Shown piece after piece: positions 20,335 through 31,361 of a stretch of 34,568 bases of DNA. The notes beneath the pieces are model-generated. The model did no database searches and was not told where the DNA came from. It saw only the letters and a list, made by a program, of their open reading frames with translations. Source of the DNA: Chromera velia (taxonomy: Eukaryota > Sar > Chromeraceae); contig JAHBMJ010000948.1 of NCBI GenBank assembly GCA_018398765.1, positions 3,769-38,336 on the forward strand, given 5' to 3'. Numbering within the stretch: the first letter of the stretch is position 1; every line of letters begins with the position of its first letter. A program made the position numbers and the translations under genes.

Positions 20335-22926
20335 ATGGCAAAACTGTTTGTACTGTCGCTTTTGGGTCTTCATGTGACCTTGGTGGCCTCCCATACGTGT
20401 ACTGTACCCGAGGCCAAGCGAACAGACTGCGGGTATGTGGGCATCAATGAAGACGAGTGTGTGAAGAAGAACTGCTGCTGGGAGGCGGCACAGAGCTCTG
20501 GTCAGTGTGCATGGAGAGTGTTGAAGTGTCTGCGAGCTGCGGGCTCCTGGGCGACAGGGGGGGTTGGAGGTTTTTGCTTTTGGAGTGTCGATTTTTCCTA
20601 TTGGTCTCTCTGCGATGCACTGCCTGACAGTGACTGACCTTCCCTGCCCGCAACTGTGTGCTCTCCCGTCTCGTCTCCTGCAGACACGCCCTGGTGCTTC
20701 TTCAGCGCGGAGGAGACCCCTGCGTGCCCCCTGGCCTTCAAGAGCAAGGGATCCCCTTTTGACAAGGGAGAGATGGAGACCTTCCGCTCTCTCTTCCTGA
20801 CCAACATCGACGTCAACAAGTCGGGCGCCGTTGTGGCAAGCCCTGACCCCGACACCCCAGGTGAGTGTGTGCGTGGGGGNNNNNNNNNNNNNNNNNNNNN
20901 NNNNNNNNNNNNNNNNNNNNNNNNNNNNNNNNNNNNNNNNNNNNNNNNNNNNNNNNNNNNNNNNNNNNNNNNNNNNNNNNNNNNNNNNNNNNNNNNNNNN
21001 NNNNNNNNNNNNNNNNNNNNNNNNNNNNNNNNNNNNNNNNNNNNNNNNNNNNNNNNNNNNNNNNNNNNNNNNNNNNNNNNNNNNNNNNNNNNNNGGGGGG
21101 GGGGGGGCGGGTGGGTGCGTTGAGTACCTCCTTGGACGGACCCTCTGTCCAGATGACTGATGTGATGTTCGAGTCTTTGCCTTTTGGTGGTCTCCAGTTT
21201 GTGATGACCTGCAGACAGTCTTCTACTTGTTTTGGCCGTTATGATTGCGTTTGCCTTTGGGCAGGAGGGAGACGGAAAGGGGGAGACTTGGGAGAGACAT
21301 TATTTTTTTTTCGTATGAGCTGGAATAGGAAATGCCTGATTTCCTTTGCTGCAGCTCATCAACCCCTTTTGCTGTGCATTTATGCTTCCCTCCTCCCTCC
21401 CTCTGTCTCTTCCTTCCTCCTTAATTGTCTGGAAAAAAAAAAGCTCTCTGACTTTCCTCGCTTCCCCCCGCGGCGACCCTCGCGCTCGCGCGCGTCGCGT
21501 CGGCGTATTTGGGTGCCGTCCCGGATCCCGGCGACGTCGGCTCGCCCGTCAAGGGCAGCATCGCGGCAAAGCTCAGAGCGTCGGGTGCAACGCGGCGTGA
21601 GACTCCGTGTGTGGGCGAAGCCTTACGTCACGATTATGATATGGACTGAACAGGAACTTGGTGTGTTGCAGCTGTACGCTCATGCACGCGTTTGCATGTT
21701 GCCCGTGTGGCTGTGCAGGTGGGAGTTACTACTTCGACTGGTCCCGCGACGAGGCGCTGACGATGATGACTCTCTTCAAGACCTCAGAGTTCACCCCTGA
21801 CATCGACCAGACATTCAGGAGGTACTCTCTGTGGGTGGCAAAGGTCCTCAAAGACTCCGAGAGCCCCACAGGGGTGAACATGCGCATCGAGGTCAAGTTC
21901 AACGTCCCCGAAGGTACCGCTTTCACCGGCCCCTGGTGCAGACCCCAGACAGACGCTCCGCCTCTCCGCGCACAGGCTCTGATGCTGTATGCAGAGAAGC
22001 TGATCTCTCTCGGCAGGGAGAGTGAGGTGAGCGATCTTGGTCTGTGGGACGACTCCGCTCCTCACGGAGGGTTGATCAAATACAACCTGGAGTGGATTAT
22101 GGAGTCCTGGAAGTCTGAGGGGTGCGATTTGTGGGAGGAGGTAAGGAACAAGGCCTTCTTCTGGAACAGTATGCATTTCAGGGCTGCGTTGATTCGGGGC
22201 GCTGCTTTTGCTCGTAGCAGGGGGGATGAGGGCAGTGCAGAAAGGTATGAGAAGGAGGCCCTGCAGGTTCAAGCAGCCATCGAGGCTGATCATTTCAGAG
22301 AGGAAGCCGACGGCACACTGTGGGTTGCCGAGGCTGATAACAGAGACAAGGACGCAGCTGTCCCTCTGGCCTTTGCTACTGCAGACTTGGAGGACGGTTT
22401 CCTGTCGGCCTCTAGTCCCAGAGTCCTAGGCTCTCTTGCTGTTCTTTCAGAGCTCTTCTGCAGTACTTTCAGAATCAACCAGGAGGACACGAAGAATGGT
22501 GTGCCAGGGGTGATGCTGGGTAGATACAGGGGTGATGTGTACGCAGGGGGCAACCCATGGATCATTGGCACTGCCGCGATGGCCCAGGTCATGTACAGAG
22601 CAGCCAAAGAACTCCGTGCGAGTGCCAAAAAGGTTGACCCTGCCGTTGTCTCTGCTCTGACCAGACTTCTGTCTGTGGAGGCACGGGCTGTGTCTGACAA
22701 CAGGGCGGCCGCCACTGCGCTGGAGGGTGCAGCCGATGGCATTCTACTGCGTGTGCGTTACCATGCAGAGGGATTGCAGTGGCATCTCCCCGAGCAGTTT
22801 GACAGAGAGAGCGGCATGGGGAAGAGCGCGAAGGACCTCACGTGGTCCTTCGCGACTGTATTGGATGCTATGGCAGAGAGGGGGGAGGGAGAAGAGAAGA
22901 CTCAGTACTTTCTGAGGTTCGCGTGA
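20335..22926 (+). CDS. Secreted GH15 glucoamylase with N-terminal P-type trefoil domain (three exons)
   Basis: Exons 20335-20500, 20684-20860 and 21719-22926 encode 516 residues; both introns are phase 1 and the joins read through smoothly. Residues 1-19 form a signal peptide (MAKLFVLSLLGLHVTLVAS). Residues 22-60 are a trefoil: six Cys (22, 32, 42, 47, 48, 60) with RTDCGYVGI, CVKKNCCW and PWCFF. From about 80 to the end is a full glycoside hydrolase 15 domain: SGAVVASPDPDTP, WSRD (122-125), TGPWCRPQTDAPPLRA, DLWEEV with the general acid Glu254, NPW, and LPEQFD with the general base Glu473, then KDLTWSFA. GH15 enzymes release glucose from the non-reducing ends of alpha-1,4-glucans. Secretion or entry to a secretory compartment is inferred. 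The second intron contains the N gap, but exons two and three align with no residue missing. Trefoils are known on GH31 alpha-glucosidases; on GH15 the pairing is unusual. Confidence 0.92.
20880..21094. other. Assembly gap (215 N) in a G run, inside glucoamylase intron 2
   Basis: The gap is preceded by GGGGG and followed by about 13 G. The flanking exons join in phase with no domain residues missing, so the gap probably hides only intron, such as a G homopolymer or G-rich repeat. Confidence 0.95.
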
Positions 22927-25614
22927 ACACCAGAAGAAGAAAGAAGGAAGAAAGAGAGACGTTCGGATGGAGGTGAAAAGTACAAGAGGCAGCCAAACGA
23001 AGGTTGACCAAGAAGGGGAATTGAAAGCTTCTGTCGGGAGGGTTGATTCATGGGGGAAAACCCTCGCACTCATAGTCTCCCTGAGAGACGGAGGAAGGAA
23101 GGAAAGAAGCAAGAGAAAAGGGGGGAAAGATTAGAGAAGAAGACAAAGAAGCGCAGAGAAAGAGCGAGGAAAGACAACCGGTAAGGTAAGAGATGAAGGA
23201 TCAAACGAACGAAGAAAAGAAGGATGGGCGTACGACTGATGAAAAGATCAGTTTGGCTGGCTGGAGGCGGCTGGAGATTACGTGAGAGAGATGCAGAGCC
23301 TGGAAGAGAGAGAAATATGTTTTTGCGTGTTCTCCTTATTCCATTTGTTGTTCCTGTAAATGTACTTTTGTGTGATCGTGCATGCCTTCTGGTTCAAGAC
23401 CGATCGATGCAACCCAAACGTGACTACAAAGGTCTGTGTCTGAATGAGTGAGCAGGAAACTGCTGAGCAGACAGGTACGAGAGGGTGAAAAGGGAATGTA
23501 TGCTTGAATAGAGAGGGTGGGAGTGGCAGGAGGGCGTCTACAAATGAAGGCAGACCCCCAAGTCGCACTCACCGAACTAAGCGAAACACAAACCGCAGCT
23601 TGAAGAAATTAAACACAGAGGCAGACAGGGATGGCTTTACCAAGTGGGGAAAGGAGGGAGGGGAAGGACGGGACGAAGGGGTGACTTTCGATTCCGGGTT
23701 CGTCCTTACGGTGCGTTTTGGTGTTTTGCTTTGTTGGTTCTACGTTTCTTTTTATCTTCCTGTCCGTCTCGTTTTGGTTCCTGATGTGCGCTCACAGCAC
23801 ATCGGTCTTTTTTTGTCCTTGCCTGACTACTCCGTTCTTTGGTGGCCTGGTGTGCGCTCACAGCACATCTGTCTTTGTTTTGGTGTCTGTCTAATCTGTT
23901 ATTTTTTCTAATGTGCGCTCTCGGCGCGTCTGTCCTTTTTCCCTCTGTCTGTTTAATGTGTCGTTTTTGTGCGTCTGATGTGCGGTCACAGCACACCAGC
24001 CCGGCCTGCGCTACGAGGGCATCCGTCTGATGCAGAGACGCCTGGTTCATTTTCTCTCTGTCTCTTTCTGTCTCTCTCCTCTCTCTTCCAGACTGAGAGT
24101 CAGCAGAACAGGGAGCTGAGAATTATAAAGACTGTGAAGGGATGCAAGAAGAAAGATGCGGGATCCACTTGAATCTTGGGTGTGTTTCTCTCCTCTCTCC
24201 CTAGCCCTCTCCATCAAAGCTTCGAAGGGAAATGAGTGAGTCGATCGAGAGACAAGTGCACACTCTCTGCCACGAAGATGGCAAGACATGAATGATAGAC
24301 AAGGACCCCGCATCATGTGTTTTAGATTGAAAAACTACATGAGACAATTAAAGAAATCACCAGAAAGATGAAGATCGCCGAGAATTTACCATCGAACTTG
24401 AACGACTTGTCCAGGTCTGTTCTGTAGTCTATAATAGTGCGGTCTAACGGCATTTAATGATCAATAGTATAGTCAATTCTCGAGTCAATTATACTGTCAT
24501 GATCGGATGATGATCCATAACAGTATACTGTATACCTAATACTATACATTATTATCTTATAAAATTATAATCATGATATAAACATTGCGATAATTGCGTT
24601 TACTCATATAATTTAGCATTTAATAATAACATAGTTTCTACTATCATTTATCATGCTCCATCGTCATCTGCTGTATAAGGTGTCTAGCGTTCGGCGTCAG
24701 AGTCTAATAAGTACTAATAAACTGTAAATATTCGTAATCTAGTTTATAAATTATAATATTATTTACTAATAAAATAATATTAATGCGGATTCGATTCTAC
24801 TCTGAATCCTACACTAAATTCTCCAGTAAATTCTAGTTTGAATCTAGCTTTCTCAGTGGCTGCTTTGAGTCTTTGATTGGGCTTTTGATATTGGTTTTTG
24901 GCTTTTTGCAAATTTGTTTGGAAATTTGTTTACTTGCGTCATGCAGAATTAGTTATGTAGAGCAAACCTCAGTTGAAACCTGCATGGTTAAGGAGTTTAA
25001 TGACCCTGCCTCTAGCCCTGCCTGCAAAGAGGATCGATCGCTAAATTGATCACGCTGAAAAACAGCCCGGCCCCTCAGAATCAGCTTCGGAAGGGCAGGA
25101 ATCCAAGCAGAAATTCGGTATCCATGCCGTACAGAGCTTCAAGGAAGGTACTGGCAGAAGGCCTCGTTAGTCATGACCAAACGCCTACCCCCATCTCAGC
25201 CTATCAACACATACCAATCAAGTCGTGTGATCAACCCCGCTCCGCATAAAGACAACTAACCCTTTGTTTTAATCACTGGCAACCATCTCTTCTCTCTTCT
25301 CTTATGCGTAAAAAGGCCGGAAGACCCAGAAGGGAGTCCCATCGAACCCCCCCAGCAATCTATTCTCATTCAGTCCACTCTCTCCTCTACTCATTCATTC
25401 ATTTACTTCTTATCCTTCCGGTCCACTTCTTCATCCCATCCGAGTCCCCCTTCCTTTCCTCATTCTCTACATCTCCCACCACCTATACACGCTCCCACTA
25501 GTCGAAGCCCAGACAGCGATGACAAATCAAACAAAGGAACGAAAGAAGGAAACCTTAGAAAGGACCAAAGCAAGGATTGGTTCAAGAATGTTCAATAGAG
25601 TCGAAAGATGCCCT
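22927..25614. other. Gene-free region downstream of the glucoamylase
   Basis: 22927 to about 23330 is strongly purine-rich on the plus strand (AGAAGAAGAAAGAAGGAAG type) and likely includes 3' UTR. About 23700-24100 is T- and C-rich with hairpin repeats listed separately. About 24400-24960 is AT-rich. 25250-25510 is CT-rich. No credible coding sequence was seen. Confidence 0.5.
23783..23997. repeat. Four copies of a hairpin motif spaced 61-67 bp
   Basis: GATGTGC-gctcaca-GCACATC is a perfect 7-bp stem with 7-nt loop at 23783-23803. Variants follow at about 23849-23869 (GGTGTGC/GCACATC), 23910-23930 (ATGTGC/GCGCGT) and 23977-23997 (GATGTGC/GCACACC). The copies sit in T-rich spacers containing GTCTTTTT or TCTGTC. 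They lie about 0.9-1.1 kb after the glucoamylase stop codon. Confidence 0.75.
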
Positions 25615-26299
25615 TCAGTTCGTCTCACTTACTGCGGCTTCCTCCTCCCCCCTCCCCATCTGTATGCCCTGAAGAATCGTCTCCACAACTTTGTCCTGAG
25701 GCTGAGGCTGAGCCTCCTTCAAGAGAACGTCTCTCACATTCTCCTTCAGAACTGCGTACCTCTCCTTATGCCTCCCCGGCTTCCTCTTCCAGTCTCTCTT
25801 CTGACACGCCCTCTCGCAGTACACCACCATTTGACAGACGGCACAGTACATGAAGGTGGGCACGCACTTCCCGCACATAAAACAGGGCAGGGGAGCCTCC
25901 TTCCTCGTCTCTTTCTTGGTGCGCTGCATCAATGTGTCGGTGCCACTCTCCTTCGCCTCCACCTGCATGTCACGTGTCAAAGTTCTAAGGCTATGGAACA
26001 CAGAGCACAGATCCTGAGCTCGGACTTTACCCAGTCTTGCTGCAACCTCAGGGCACTGGTCCTTCAGGTTCAGCATTGAACTCTGTGCAGTCCCTCCCGC
26101 ATGTTGGCCTTGGAGCGCAGGGTGATGGCTTCCAGCCAGGCCAGGAACAGGTTGAGGAGCATGAAGGGGTTGTGCGAGCCTGCAGGGAGGGTAGTGTACA
26201 GGGCACCATGAACCTTTCTCATCTTGGAGAGGATCTTCACCTTCTTCTTATCGATAAACTTGATCACCGCGGGGTTAAACTTTAGGAGGACGCACTGCA
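25615..26299 (-). CDS. MYND-type zinc-finger protein, 5' end uncertain, apparent frameshift
   Basis: Two overlapping minus-strand frames look like one gene. The upstream part (to 26070) reads KFIDKKKVKILSKMRKVHG, then HNPFMLLNLFLAWLEAITL, with strongly GC-ending codons, and stops at a TGA. The downstream part (25615-26076) continues with LNLKDQCPEVAARLGK and carries a MYND finger: C65, C68, C78, C81, C87, C91 and H103 (numbered from the ATG at 26076). One missing base near 26070 would join them, so this is either a sequencing error or a broken gene. The last zinc ligand, normally Cys in HKxxC, is Tyr (HKERY). MYND fingers mediate protein contacts. The 5' boundary is set at a TGCAG acceptor (26299; another at 26294); no in-frame ATG precedes it, so a first exon is missing or the start is the internal ATG at 26222. 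Confidence 0.65.
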
Positions 26300-28783
26300 C
26301 TGCAAGTGCAGCATCAGATGGCAATATGAAGGCTTGGAGAGGAAATCAGGTGATCGATGTGGTTGTTGAGTGTAGACGGGTGAGGAGGATGCACAGGGGG
26401 AGGATTAGATGGAACCTCCTAAGCTAGGTTGCATAGAAGAAAGGAGACGTGTTGCCGAAGAAAGACCTTCGAGAACTAATCCCACCTCAACGTCGGCTAG
26501 CTCATCAGCCTGTGCGCGCACCTACGACAACCGTCCTCCCTCATCCAGACTCTCAGTAGAACCTGCACGGGAGTAGCCGAGGGCAGTGGTAGGGGATGGG
26601 GGAAACGACATGGTCAGTCAGCCCATGCATGCATCTATACAGAGCAAATTGCTTTGACCTGTGTGAACAGAGTGCTACGGCCAATCGTCCTCCCGCGGCT
26701 CCTCCCTCATTATTAACTGCAGGGAACGAAAGCTAGAGTCGCTTGACCGAATCGGCCCTCCGGGAAGCGCTAGACGAGAGAGGGATACAAACAGAGGGAG
26801 AAAAAAGAAACCAGTTAGGATGGCTCAAGTAATATAAGTATGCTCAGTCAAGTACATGGAAAAGCGACACACCATAGACGTAGATGGAGTGGGCCCATCT
26901 GGGTCCAGGGACATAGATGAACAACAGCACGATCAACTTCTTCTGCAAGATGGCTTTCATGCAGGTGAAAGAATTTTGGAGCGATAAAAAGGACCTGTCA
27001 GTGAAACATCCGTTCGAGGGTTCGTTTTGTGAATTTCCAAACAGCAGAACCATGAAAACCATGACCAAAGGCAGGGAGCAGGGGGCGTTTGGTTCATGCA
27101 TCGGAAAAGCGGGAGAAAGGGAATAGATAGGAATTAGCAGAGCAGTAAAAGAAGAAAAAATAGGGAAAAGAAGGAGAGATGAAGGAGAGAGAAAAGAGGA
27201 ATTATCTTCGATAAAGCTTGGAGCACATGAAGGTTTTAGAATGAGGTTTCAACTGGCCGTTAGATGAAAGTGATTGGCTTGAAAATCCGGCGTGTAGTGT
27301 GACATTCAACAAATTAATTCAATACAGAAAATTCGATACAGATGCTTACAAGATGACAGCTAAAGCTACTTAGCAGATCGAGGGGAGCCGAGGAACTGAC
27401 GAGGGTACATGATAGAAAAAATGTTTGATAGATAAACTAGTAGATAAGTAGGTGTTTAGCATGCAGTCATATTGCAGTGTTACCTAACTTCCTTTAAGTT
27501 CGTCGATCATCATTTTGCTTCATAACAACACTGCACTTATTTTTTATATAAACGCAAAAGACAAAAAAACTTAGAAAAACTTATAAAAGGTTTAACGCAG
27601 TTGTTTTTCTCATTTCTGTTCCACCATACTTATTTGCAAGTTAAAATGAATGTAGAGTCGGTCATATACCAGCTAGTTAATTTCCAGTTTAAAAGAATCA
27701 ATCAATCAAAGAAGTGAGTGTTTAATTCATACTAGTTTAGAGTATATTATACGTGGACCAACAAATTATAATACGGGATATGATGTTATCTGTGATCCTT
27801 TTAAAATCGTACTTAACTTATCTAGTAAAACTGGTCTAATAATTAAAATCTTATACAAGCAAATTATTAGGAAAGTTCCATCATCAGCTTTATAATTTCA
27901 CTTTAGTTAAGTCCAAAGTCGAAGTTTGCCTAGAAGTAACTAAGAAGTTTGCCTTTAAATCCAGTTTTTGATCCAGTTCTGAACTAGGTTCTGAATGTAT
28001 AGTTTTTGAATACATTTTATCTCATGTTGATCATTTTATGACATTTTATGGTTTTTAACTTTGAACCGCTTTTCTGTGTTCAAAGTCCCACCACAAATGC
28101 AATTCCCTGCAAAAGCAGTCTGGTGTGGGAAAGACTGGAAGAACCTTTATCCCAGCTCAATCACGCGTGGGAGGAGCACAAAGCAGGAATGAGAGAAGCA
28201 AGGAAAGGGACACGACAAGACAACACAGGAGGGAAACAACAAAGAAAGAAGCAGCACACAGCAGAAAACACACACAGCGGCAGCAACACATATGCACTTC
28301 GAATAAATAGGTACGATCATCGACGCAAAAAGCCCGTTGCTGGATGGATGGAACAAAGGGAAGCAAATGCACAGATTTGCATTAATTGAATTTTCTCCCT
28401 TCAAATCGATGCTATCCAGCCACCCCACCCCTCTCACTCTTCCTCACCCTTCCCTTTTTCCTCAATCAACCTCCACTCTGCACAACCCAACTACCACAGC
28501 ATGCCCCCATGAGAAAGCACATACATCTTTCTCTCTCTCTGCATGCAACAAAACGGTTTTCCTTTCCTGCCCTTCCATCGCTCCCTTTTGTGCCTTCACC
28601 CTTTCTGCCCCATCGAAAGCAATCGAATCAAAGCAGCTTCTGTCTGCGCAGTAATTGAGCACAACAGGAAGAGCAAAGAACACAAACACAGAACAGGCCA
28701 GCATCCACCAGCCATCCCCATGCCCCCCACCCCAGGCCCCTCCCCCCTCAGTCCATCAGTCTGTCTTCCAGAAAGTCCGGCCA
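26300..28783. other. Gene-free region between the MYND and PUF60-like genes
   Basis: 26300-27200 is mixed, partly purine-rich DNA; an ATG at 26611 (minus) opens a 29-codon frame that might be a first exon of the MYND gene, but the phases do not fit well. About 27200-28090 is AT-rich. 28100-28783 is CA/CT-rich and probably includes the 3' UTR of the PUF60-like gene. No confident coding sequence was seen. Confidence 0.45.
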
Positions 28784-29641
28784 TCACGGAAACTGGGAAG
28801 GCGACACCTGCTCGCACTTGATCTGACGACCTCCAAACCACCGCCCGTCGAGAGCCGGCACCGCCTTGCTTGCCTCTGCAAACAAACACGCAAAAGCAGG
28901 AAGGGGGTGGATTTCATCAAACAATCAAGAAATGAAACGAAAAAGGAGACTCACGTTCTAGAGTCTGCTGTTGCATCCAAGGACTTGACTAAGCATTGTA
29001 CCGGGCTTCTTGTTGGATATCAATCTCTCCCTACCATGCTCACCTGTCACAGGAAGGCAACACACAGACACAGTCACACACACATACATACACACCAACA
29101 CACACACACACACACACCCACACACACACACAGACACACCCACACACACACCACAAAGGAAAGAACATGTGCACGCGCGGTCACCTGTGATGTTTATCTC
29201 CTGCTTTCACCTTTCAGCACATTGCAAAGCTAACGCTTGCCGCACTCGAAAAAAATCCATCCACAACCTCACGCGCAGTGCACCACTCCATGATCACGCA
29301 CTCACACCCAAACTCTTTCCGCTACACACACTTCCTGCTTCTGCCTCTGCCTCTCTCTCTATCTCTCTCTGTCCCTCTCTCTCACACACCAACACCAACA
29401 CCAACACCAACACACACACACACACACACACACACACCACAAAGGAAAGAACATGTGCACGCGCGGTCACCTGTGATGTTTATCTCCTGCTTTCACCTTT
29501 CAGCACATTGCAAAGCTAACGCTTGACGCACTCGAAAAAAATCCATCCACAACCTCACGCGCAGTGCACCACTCCATGATCACGCACTCACACCCAAACT
29601 CTTTCCGCTACACACACTTCCTGCTTCTGCCTCTGCCTCTG

Positions 29642-29675
<34 letters not shown>

Positions 29676-29774
29676 GCACGCACACACACACACCCACACA
29701 CACACACTCACACCCAAACTCTTTCCGCTACACACACTTCCTGCTTCTGCCTCTGCCTCTCTCTCTCACTCACA

Positions 29775-29812
<38 letters not shown>

Positions 29813-30062
29813 ACAAAGGAAAGAACATGTGCACGCGCGGTCACCTGTGATGTTTATTTCCTGCTTTCACCTTTCAGCACATTGCAAAGCTAACGCTTGC
29901 CGCACTCGAAAACCTCCCGCAGGTCATCCACAACCTCACGCGCAGTGCACCACTGCATGATCACGCACTCACACCCAAACTCTTTCCACTACACACACTT
30001 CCTGCTTCTGCCTCTGCCTCTCTCTCTCTCACTCACACACCAACTCACACACACCCACACAG

Positions 30063-30093
<31 letters not shown>

Positions 30094-31325
30094 CGCACTT
30101 ACGAACACCGAAATCGAAATGGCGAAAAAAACCGACTTACCCCCTGCATTGGCGAACTTCACGAGGACGTTGGCGTCTGGTCCCTCAACGATCACCTTCA
30201 CTCCCATCACCATTCCAAATTTCGAGCACTCCTGGGCGATCTGCATACACTCATGCATGCATCCATGCACGGATTTGAATTATTCATGCACCTCTAAAAA
30301 AAGGGGAGAAAAGCAGACCTTCTGGAAGCAACGGAGGATGAAAGACGCTCAAGCACGAAAGAAAAATGAGAAACAGGGGAGTAACTAGACGAGAAAAAGA
30401 AAAAGAAGCCGAACCAGACAGGGGAGGCAGAAAGGCATAGAAGGGCACAAACCAAAAGAAACTCCGCAGAAAACAGACATCCCGAGAACCTCCCTTCCTT
30501 CCCAAACGCACCTCTCCTTCCAGTTCATTGTCAACCTCGTTGGAGGCGCACACTTTGTAGATCTTGATCACGTTCGATCCCCCCCCTCCCATCCCGTTCT
30601 GCCCTGCCTGCTGCATGGGCACTCCCCCCCCCATCATCATGTTCGGCATGCCCATCTGAGGCATCCCCATACCCCCCATCATCATCTGAGGCTGTCCCAG
30701 AGGCATGCTGTTGGCCCCCGACCCTGCACCTCCACCCATGCCTCCCAGAGATCCCAGAGCAGAGTTCGCACCAGAAAGGGCCGCAGCGATGATTGACTGC
30801 ATGTCCCCGCCCATGCCCCCGAGTCCCCCCAGGCCGGCTGCAGGAGACGGGCTCGGCATCGCACCGCCTCCAGTGTTGCGGAGGGCGGTGGCAAAGTTGA
30901 CCTTCAGCTGTTTGCCTCCCACCTCAAATCCGTTCATCGTGTTGATCGCGTTCTGGGCCGACTGCATGGTTCCAAACTCGATGAACCCATATCCTCTGTG
31001 GGTACCCGGCTTTTCCTGCAAGCAGGCACGATCGAAGATAAACAAACGGAGGGAGAGAGGGAAGACAGAAGATGAGTAGATGGGCGACCTGAGCGAGACT
31101 CAGAGACCTGGACATCTGACAAGAACACACATACGCAGACACAGGAAAGCTGTTCTCTGGAGTTCTCAAAACCGTCTCATCCCTGCGCAAGCCCCCCCAC
31201 TTCCCTTTCCCCCCTCCTCCTCTGCGCCTACCCATACAGAGGACCGAAGTTCGATTCACTGACTGACTGACCTGAGAAGGAATCAGCTGGCACGACAGGA
31301 TTTGACCGAAGGCCTGGAAGATTTC

Positions 31326-31361
<36 letters not shown>

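Noticed and set aside
23625-23710. Possible tRNA: GGTTCGTCC box near 23700 with a loose A-box upstream
   Set aside because: No acceptor-stem pairing and no cloverleaf could be drawn.
25519-26079. 186-codon plus-strand frame opposite the MYND finger
   Set aside because: It is the antisense of the zinc-finger coding sequence, which has clear motifs on the other strand.
26181-26611. Alternative MYND model: first exon at 26611 joined to a TGCAG acceptor near 26181 in the lower frame
   Set aside because: It avoids the frameshift, but it reads a Pro/His-rich frame with poor codon use in place of the strongly coding-like frame KFIDKKKVKILSK...FLAWLEAITL.
31240-31262. GTTCGATTC resembling a tRNA B-box
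   Set aside because: It lies inside a PUF60-like intron, with no A-box or stems at tRNA spacing.
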